Below the pieces are notes generated by a model. That model had not been told where the DNA came from, did not search any database, and saw only the letters and a list, made by a program, of their open reading frames with translations. From positions 1,798,001-1,862,000 of the forward strand of contig JANCIK010000004.1 in the NCBI GenBank assembly GCA_028532985.1: a stretch of 64,000 nt of DNA, read 5' to 3'. This document shows, in pieces, positions 55,988 to 64,000 of this stretch. The position numbers and the translations under genes are program-made. The DNA comes from Stropharia rugosoannulata. Its lineage: Eukaryota > Basidiomycota > Agaricomycetes > Agaricales > Strophariaceae. Every line of letters starts with the position of its first letter. Position 1 is the first letter of the stretch.

Positions 55988-58900
55988 TCATCTGAATTTA
56001 TATTTTGCGTCATTCTCATGTCGAATGTTCGGGTCAAGAGTGTTGTGTAGTCCAAGAAGTGTTTTGCTAACAGCTTCACTGGCGCCTATCATGGGCTTGA
56101 GCACAGCTATGGGGACGGCTCGAATCACAGAACGGACTGGGCCCTGCAAAAACCTTTTCAATATCTTATATCCTGAGACTCCATGAGGAAAAAATACCTC
56201 GTTGCCCGAGCGTTCGTAGACCTCCATTGGAACAGCAAGAATCGTTTGAGCAGCTGAGTTGAGATTCTTTTGAAGGCTCTTATAAGCAGATTGTACACCT
56301 TCTTTGAGGTCCGCAGGTTGTTGAGCATATTTTGACATTGGCTCTGCGCTTAGCTCCTCATCCTCATCTATGATTGGCTCGTCTGGATGCAGAACTTGAA
56401 CAGGTTCCGCGGTGATTGGAGCATCGAATTGACCACCGAGGATTCCTTCGGCTTGTTCCAGGATTACCTGTGTCCCGGTTGCTAGCTTGGCGCCCATTTT
56501 AATGGCTTCCACTGCAGTAGACTTGACAAAGGCTGTTGCGCCCTTTTGTACTCCACGTACAATTCTGCCATCCTTCTTGTATTGCGAAATTGGGAGTAGG
56601 ATGAGGTCAGCTACACCTGATCCAACGTTGACCATAGAGCGTATGGGAGCAACCCCAGATATCACTTCTACAAGTTGAGTCGCCTTCACGTCGGGTGTCC
56701 ATAGATCATTGAGCATTTCAAAAAATTTGGGCCAACCCGTCACCTGTTGAGGTAGTTAGTTATAAACAAATAGATGTGCGGCAGTCGAACCCCAGCTAAA
56801 GTTATATGACGCAATGTCATTTCCGCCCCATCAAAGTGGAAGAAATTCATTAGCTCAATCGTCCTGCCTTCTTTAAGAGCCCCATAGTCCACTCGGCGAG
56901 GTTTATAGTCTAATTTGAGGTCAATAGGGAATATTTCACCCAATTCTACCAACTGAACTTAGCAAACGTCAGATGGGCATGTAGATGAGCTCTTACGAAT
57001 GTATGTTTCTCCTTCATTGTTAGATTCATTCGTCGTAGAAGTTGGACTAAGATCCTTGAAACTGAAAAACTTTTTCAAAAAATCCACTGCATCTTGGTCC
57101 ACATATAGGCGAAGGGGAAGAATCTTGGCCTAGTAATTTGTGTAAACCAAGAGCACAAAAAGTAATGACCAGCAGCTTACTCTAAGTCTTACTTCTTCTG
57201 CAGAGTTTCCTGTGACGGGACGGATCCCTTGAAGTTCGATGCGAACCATGTTTGAATCTGTCTCGCGAATGTTGCCTCTCGAATCTGATCGAAGGTCAGT
57301 CAAAAACTTCTTCCATGTCGAAGTCTTGATGTGATCCAGGATTTCCAAGTCCTTAATAGTGACGAAAGTCCGGGATACAAGTGGTTCAGTAGGACCGAAC
57401 TGGTCAAATTCCACATATAATCCATCTAGGACAAACTCCATGCTTGGCGTCCTGGCTCTAGTGAGTTTTTTGCCTTGAAGGCGGGTCGGTCGGATCCGCG
57501 ACTTAACGGCTCCTGGGGAACGAAGAGATTGCCAGGAGCTCTGGCTCACAGTTTCATGATCTTCTCCCAGTTCCTCGTCAATAGCAGCGATCAGTGTGGA
57601 AGGCTCCTCAAACCCGTCGCCATCTTGTTCCAGACCGATGTGGACAGAGTTATATAGTAATGCGCTGGTGTCGTCAGTGACAGGCTCTTGAACCTGCCCA
57701 TTGGCAACAAGCTGCCGGATTTTAGCAAGCCGTTTACGCATTTCTTTTACTTCCTCTTCTATAGTTTTACGGGTCTTGACCCAGTCATAACCATCATAAA
57801 GAAGAAGTTTAAAAGATCCATTTGAAATGCGAACACACACGTTTGCATCACTTGACCTGTGCAGTAAAATAAGTGCGGATATATAGTAGAATGTAAGGGA
57901 GTATACTCGGAAGTTCTTTCATGTTTCTCAGGCGGGATTGTCAAGAAGTAATCTTCCACGAAGTTGAGGCCCCTGGAATCAAATACTTTGATGGTTTCTC
58001 CACCTATCTTAGAAATGACATGGGGCGTGTCACTTGCGCTCTGTATGTCAACTTCATCATCGCTGTACTGATTAAGGTCTTCATCCACAAGTTCCCGAAG
58101 ACCGGCAGCAGCACCAAACGATTCATCAAGGTAGTCGAGATTAGTCGGCAAATCGTCTGATATCATATCGGGAGGTGGTCCTATCTCAGGCGCCTTTCTA
58201 AATGCCAGATCTTCAACAGATGCTATAACCGATGTTTAAACTAAACTATGTCAATGTAAAGAAAAGAGGACATACACATAATGGTGGATTTCTCTACATC
58301 CGCTGGACGTTTCAAACATGAGGATTGACGGCTACTGATTCTATCAGTGTGGTTCAGCATGGTTGCAAGCTTTTGACACTGACGTCTCGTTGGGATCTTT
58401 GAACAAGCTTCCGAAATCTTGGCTGAATGCTGTGACTGCGGTTAAGGAGTCGGCGCATAAATGCAGACGAAGGACTACGGGATCAACCGAGATCTTCAAC
58501 GAATGTGCGTTAGTATGTTTGATAAAGACACAAGACACAAGCCACCTTCCAAGTGGGTTTATCAGAAAGTTGATTTTCAATTTCTGTTTCCAGTTCGGCG
58601 AATTCAGCCAGAAGAGCATATCCTATAGCCTAGTGAGAAAATGGTGAAGCGCATGTCCACAATAGCAATGTGTAAGCCTTACCACCCAGAATGGGACTCC
58701 TCTTCGTGTGTGAATACCTTCAAACTGATTTCCACTTTGATGGGCATCGTCGATAGCCAGCAGGCTAACGCCTGCGGCAAGAATGTGAAAGGTTGAATCT
58801 TGCACATTACCCACTACATCGGTTACAAATTCCAAGTCCTGAACATGTGCCACTAAAGCGCCAGGATACGTAGGAGCCAGAAGTTGTAATGAACCGTTCG

Positions 58901-61900
58901 AAATCTTTACCGATATACTCGTACGATAGCTCGGTATTACTGACTCAAAAGTCTGAGTGTACCCAAATAATTAGTGCTGACATCTGACAGATCTCCGAAA
59001 GTTAAGATAAACGTACTCCAGGTGGATTTTTTGCGAACTCCGATAAATCTGAAAACCATTGCATATCAGGGTAGAACCTATGTGTAAAACCAGACAACGT
59101 CAGTTTGATGCGAGTGTCTTTGCACCCTGTCTCTGAGATGGTGCTTGAAGAGAAGCGAAGCTTGACTATGGGCACAGGCGTTGTTGACTAATGGTAAGGA
59201 GTAATGAGATGGCAGCCTACAATGACGAGAGATAGCCACTGACCAATGAATGGGGCGCCGTAAGATTAAAGACTCTCTGGAGACTGCCTTGTGGCGAGGT
59301 ATTCTCTATAACCAAATCCGCAAGTCCAACCGTTAGAACCGTTTGTTGCTAACATGATCATCAGCACACTATACTAAGGGTCAATTATGCACTAACCTTG
59401 AGTTCTGCATTGAGTTCGACTAGGAGGTCGAGATCCGACGCCTTGATGTAGACGGGTCGTACTGTCAACCGTTCTGTATCTTTACATGGAACTGAAAGGC
59501 AGACGGAAGCTGGAACAATTTGTCAGTAATATTATAGTTAAAAGGAGTTCCAATACATACATTCCGTTATAGACATCTTTATTATTTGTTCAGCACCTTC
59601 GCCTGGATTATCGTTCTCAGTACTGCTATTTCTTGACTTAGCCAGCAAGCGGCTACCGATGATGCTAGAGTTTGCGCTTTCATATATCCCGGTCGTGTGT
59701 TGAGTGTCTGACATTCGTTCTAGCAACCGACCGACGTCGTCTGCCCAGTATTGTAAAGCATCTAGACCGGATTTATCGAGATGCATGCACAAGGCTGGCA
59801 GATCAACGCTCACCGCCAATATGGCGGCAGAGCCCGAGGTGTTGGATTGCGGTTGGATAACTTTGATTCGAGGGCTTAGACCTAGCCTATGGATATAAGT
59901 ATCCTCTACTCTAGGTGCTGTACCATCGACTTCCATGATTGGGCCAATATCCAAGAACGTTGTGGCAAAATTTTCCCCAATGCGAGAGAATGCAGCAACT
60001 GCCCTTGAAAAGGACAAATCAAAGAGAACAATCTCTCTGGATTGGTATAATTCATGTGAATCTTCCCATTGTGAAAATCTCGTGGTCGGCAGAGGCGCAG
60101 GCGGATTCATGACAAGACCAAGATTATGTATGTCAAGAACTAATGTTCCGGAGCGTGCCCTGACAGGAAGTGGAGGTGGACAGTGAACTGACAGCCTAAC
60201 ACATGTGAGGTTGACGATAGAACGAAGCATCTGACGAGAATTGCCCTCTTCAACGTTGATATCCTCATATGGTAAGCGATCCAGACTAGAGTGGTTGATA
60301 ACTTTTCTTTGTGAGATCGACGGTTTGCGATCAAGAGAGGCACTAGTCAGAAACATCTCTTCAAAGAAGCTTAAAGGGCTTGCAGGATGTAGAACGTATT
60401 CCATGTCGATACGGATATGTAGGGGGGCAATCTGGACGGTAAGATCGTCTACAATACTGCTGACTTGTCCATTTTTCTGAACAACGATGCTGGGCTTAAG
60501 GTCCAGGCGCAGGGCAGTATTTGGGGTGGAAAATTGATCTAGTTTAACCGTCATTTAGTGCAAGCATGTAGTACTTATCATCATCCTACCTTTCGAAGAC
60601 TTACATCGCCAGTGCGATATCCGGGTCCCAAATACATGGCAACTATTTTGAGTCCAGTCGATAATCTCAAACGTAGGTAACCTCGATTTCGTCCGCTCCT
60701 CACTAGCAGGTAATGTGGGATATTGCAAGCAGAGTAGTGGATCAGTTATGAGGAAAGGAAAAGATGCTAAAGCTGTTGTTCCGCCCTCAGGAACATGACT
60801 GAATAAGAATATTGAAAAATCGACAATTTTCAATTCGACTCCTGTCAGAGCGTCCACGTTCTTGACAGGCTGATCATTGCGCTGAGGGGAGAGTGTTAAT
60901 GAAAGTGTATCCACGAAGATACGGGAATAGCCGTTTCGTATGTGGGGAGGGACCAATGGGTGTTCAAAATATTCGTCCAAACCTAACACCTCAACCGTCT
61001 CTTCATCGATTGATGGCGAAGAGATCAGGAGAGCAACACATGCCCTGATTTCAGCAGTAACGTTTACAGGAGGGATAAGAGTAGAGATTGGTTTTTCCAC
61101 ACTTTGGGTAGTCGCTGCTACTTCGTCATCTCTCCATGTAATTGCGTGTACCAAGCAAACTAAACTTTTAATGCAGTGAGGCCTTAAAGCGTATGCTATA
61201 ATTCCAACTGACACATTAGCAGCCAAATCAATGCCTGACGAAGGTGCCGTGTCAGGTACAGTCATGAAAGGGTCGTCGTCGGATGAAGGTGACCAGAACG
61301 CAGAAGTTGTGAGTTGGACGATGATTGGTTGTGTTCCAAACGACAAAATCTTTTCTTCGGGACGCTCTGGCGAGATGAGGGGCTCTGATAACATGTCCTC
61401 GGAAACATCTGGAATAGGCAAGATAGACGAGTGAGCAGAGATTGCGCTTTCGTACATGCTGCTTGCCGCTGAACTAGACGGGGATAGAGTTCTCGGAGGT
61501 AGCATTGCCAATGATTGTGTCATGGCAAACCGAGATTCTTCATTCATCGATGATGCAGAAGAAGCCCGCGACTGAGGACGGGATGTCCGTGTGCTACTGT
61601 TGCTGGTAGGCAGATCCTGGCTGCTAAAAAGTGATGTCGGATTTGCCCTTTCAGAAAGGTCTTTCAAAAAAAGAGATATTCCCCTGACAGTCAAGGTTCG
61701 TTTCTCTCCTTGCGGCTTCGCGAAAGCGCTGGAGGAGTCGATTGGCGTATCAGTGAGATATTGGATATCCTGTAGTGTAAATGTCAAGCTTATGTTATCG
61801 GGATGAATTAATGTTATTCTGATATCTTGAGCATCAAACTCAAATCGTGCTAGCAGACGTTCAATAAGGCTTGCAAATACGGACACGCCAACGGGTTCAA

Positions 61901-62508
61901 GGTCTATTCGTTCTGCGTCTGACTTGGAAGCTACGAATGAGTCCAAGCCACCTGGGACGCGATCACCAGAATCATCAGATTGTGTTGCGTTCTCTTGTTT
62001 AAATGAGCGCCAAAGGCTTTCTTCTTCTCTAGGAGACAATTCTTGAACAAATGACTCTGCCACAGATGCCACAGATGCCTGGTTGTCTTTACGCTCACTG
62101 GTAACTACGGGAGCGACCACGAATTTTAGATGTAAAGATGTTATGGAGAAGCCAAGGGTGGATGCTAAAGGATTGGGCCATGGAATTTGAACTTTGACTG
62201 ATGATATAGTGCCATCCTGCAGAGACAGTGGTAAACCCTGCAGGTAGCCGTTGATGGTCTTCGTGAAGGTGAGAGGAGTATTGAGTTTAGTGATAAATAC
62301 GCACCTCTGAGTTCAAATGAAGATCATTGACTTGAACGTATCCTGCGTTTATCTGCGAGTCTATTTGTCGATAATCGAGTTGACCAGGTTTCAAGAAATG
62401 TCCCAGTGACTTCTTGAGAATAAATGTAATGAAACGTTCCTGCAGACCGGATGGGACGGAGAAGTTGATATTAGGGAGGCGTGGAATCCAGGAGGTAAAC
62501 CAAGACAT
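55988..62508 (-). CDS. ATG2: Autophagy lipid-transfer protein Atg2
   Basis: Atg2 is a rod-shaped bridge protein that moves phospholipids from the ER to the growing phagophore together with Atg9 and Atg18. The N-terminus MSWFTSWIPRLPNINFSVPSGLQERFITFILKKSLGHFLKPGQLDYRQIDSQI is the Chorein_N region. Then come the long beta-rich middle (LLARFEFDAQDIRITLIHPDNISLTFTLQDI; LCMHLDKSGLDALQYWADDVGRLLERM) and Ser-rich loops (about residues 200-330). Near the C-terminus stands YGALKEGRTIELMNFFHFDGAEMTLRHITLAGV, as in the family's CAD-tip region. The ATG_C domain reads GWPKFFEMLNDLWTPDVKATQLVEVISGVAPIRSMVNVGSGVADLILLP and VRGVQKGATAFVKSTAVEAIKMGAKLATGTQ. About 1,900-2,000 residues over 10-15 exons. The start is the ATG at 62508. 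Confidence 0.93.
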
Positions 62509-62954
62509 GCTGGACAAAAGGCGAAGCCAACGTCGATGTGTTCAGTTCGCTCTGAGAAGTTAAAATCAGGACTGTGAAAGCGGAACTGAAGAGTTCAAGT
62601 ATAGGGGCATTACAGGCCTTGAAGCCAAGAGCAGAAGTTAGCCAGAGAGTTTAGGGGTGATGAGCCTATTGTTTATCGAGAAACGATATTATTTCTATAC
62701 ATAAGCCGCCCTTTGCAAGTAGTCGCAGTGAACTAGCTTTGAAGGACGCATGCAGCTCTCACCTATAATGCAGCATGTCACGTGCTTTAGTTAGAATGAC
62801 CGTGACCTTTCCGTGATGCGTTGCGCGACACTGTTGCGGAACCACTTATTGTACCTTATTATACGCGCTTGGACGACTCTCTCATTACAATATTTCAGAC
62901 GCGCACTAACCACAGAGCATCAATCAGTCTTCTCATCTAGACAAATCCATACAT
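62509..62954. promoter_or_regulatory. Divergent promoter between ATG2 and MIS14
   Basis: 446 bp between the two start codons, with no recognised site. Short upstream open frames exist on the + strand (for example from 62813) and may be part of the MIS14 leader or chance. Confidence 0.4.
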
Positions 62955-63772
62955 ATGGAGAACAGGGAAGATATCCCCAGGGTTTCTGTGGGTTCAGTAC
63001 AGGACTGGAAAAAGGTTCGGTACAACTACGAGAAAGCGGCGCTTTCCAAGCTAGAGGAACAGGTCGCGTTGAGAGAAATTGAAGCAGAAAAGGAAGCAAT
63101 AAATGCTCATCTCAAAAAGGTTTGTTATCCTTCTTCATCTTTGACGTACCTTACACAAATTTTAACCTCTTATGTTCCCTTGAGTTTATCGAAAGAACAT
63201 TTTTTCTGGCGCAGCCTAATCTGAGGGTGAATGGACATAACTTCGAATCTATGGATGATAGTGGACGTGGTATGCTTTCTTCTGCGAGGATAACGTGCGA
63301 TGGCTAAAAACACAGAGATGGAAGTGTTCGACGAGACCTTGGATAGGCGTATCTGGTCCTTGGCAGACACCAGATTACAGTGGCATAAACGCATTGCGGA
63401 AACAAGGAGAACTGTCCCGAAAGAAATTGAAACCGCTCTGTCTACTCTCCTTGCACAACATGCGGAACTTGATAACACGAGTCTACCTTCAGTCACAGAA
63501 ACGAATGAACAGCCAGTACCTGGATGTGAAGGTGCCGAGTCTGAAAAAGCAATCGCCTGTTTAATTAATTATATTGCAGACATTTTGAACGAGAACATTG
63601 AAGAGACCCTTCAAAATACCCTCGCACTGGCTCACGAACTCAGTCAGGTATGTTTTGGAGTTACTGCGTTTGTAGCTGTTGAATTGAAATGATCCAGACG
63701 GTTAATCGACAACAAGAACGAGGCGAAAGAGTTCGGGATATCGGTTCAAATGTAAAATCATTGAAATCATGA
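62955..63772 (+). CDS. MIS14: Kinetochore MIND complex subunit Mis14/Nsl1
   Basis: This is a subunit of the Mis12/MIND complex that joins inner and outer kinetochore. It reads MENREDIPRVSVGSVQDWKKVRYNYEKAALSKLEEQVALREIEAEKEAINAHLKK, and after an intron FLAQPNLRVNGHNFESMDD. After a further intron come DETLDRRIWSLADTRLQWHKRIAETRRTVPKEIETALSTLLAQHAEL, AIACLINYIADILNENIEETLQNTLALAHELSQ, and the last exon TVNRQQERGERVRDIGSNVKSLKS. The blocks RVNGHNFE, LDRRIWSL and RR-x-PxEIE are the family signature, and the chain is mostly predicted helical. Four exons with standard splice ends. Confidence 0.85.
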
Positions 63773-63941
63773 CATGTATACCTACATCCTCTTGTAGATG
63801 TAACATCATTGGTCTGGCCCTGTATGACTTCTGTATATCAATACCCTTTTATGTCCCTGATTATGCAACCATATGGATGGAGGTTGACAACAGACAGCTT
63901 TGGATGTATGTTTTCGCCATATAACAACTTACAAAAACAGT

Positions 63942-64000
63942 CTATGAACCGCGGAAACCACCTCGTCCTCCCCCGCGTCCACCAAACCCACGGCCACCGC
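63942..64000 (-). CDS. RGG-rich C-terminus of a gene running off the window
   Basis: The - strand reads GGRGFGGRGGGRGGFRGS-stop, with the TAG at 63942-63944. Arg-Gly-Gly boxes of this kind are found at the ends of RNA-binding proteins such as Gar1 and some helicases. Only 18 residues are inside the window, so no name can be given. Confidence 0.6.
   Translation of the reverse strand, partial: GGRGFGGRGGGRGGFRGS

Overview
The window is nuclear DNA of a filamentous basidiomycete, most likely a mushroom-forming agaricomycete. Genes are dense and sit on both strands. They are cut by many short introns (about 45-60 nt, GT...CTRAY...AG), and the recognisable products are fungal: Spt8, Csm3/Tof-type Swi3 protein, Mis14, Coq11 and a basidioferrin-type siderophore synthetase. 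I see no bacterial or organellar DNA and no RNA gene. Exon structures were worked out by eye from splice signals and protein family motifs, so gene ends are firmer than every internal junction.

Layout. Positions 617-6546 hold a complete, apparently very young Ty1/copia retrotransposon: two indistinguishable 399-bp LTRs, a perfect 5-bp target duplication, one open gag-pol frame, and a primer site matching the anticodon arm of initiator tRNA-Met. It lies just 3' of TRM1, in the same orientation. From 6.6 to 19 kb comes a compact housekeeping block: TRM1, a mitochondrial SAP-domain protein, an uncharacterised conserved-looking gene with a 9-nt microexon, CMR1 (WD40), CSM3/TIPIN, NTM1 and mitochondrial adenylate kinase. 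A gene-poor stretch (19.1-21.5 kb) follows. From 21.5 to 42.4 kb are COQ11, a secreted double-psi-barrel (expansin/barwin-like) protein, a SCAMP, PAB1, a SAM methyltransferase, a small membrane protein, SRP54, SPT8, SPT6 and a riboflavin-pathway deaminase.

Positions 42.4-53.0 kb form a siderophore locus. A large single-adenylation-domain NRPS (A-T-C-T-C-T-C) diverges from an L-ornithine N5-monooxygenase. Their shared 638-bp promoter carries an exact match to the fungal iron-responsive GATA-factor site. Together the two genes would make N5-hydroxyornithine and assemble a trimeric hydroxamate siderophore. The acyl/acetyltransferase that the pathway needs is not in the window.

From 53.2 kb to the end are an uncharacterised protein, the ribosome-biogenesis factor RLP24 (with an 18-nt microexon), the lipid-transfer autophagy protein ATG2, the kinetochore protein MIS14/NSL1, and the RGG-rich C-terminus of a gene that runs off the window. 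The most noteworthy items are the siderophore locus with its GATA site, the half-tRNA-primed young retrotransposon next to TRM1, the dual-start TRM1, the very small exons, and several very short bidirectional promoters.
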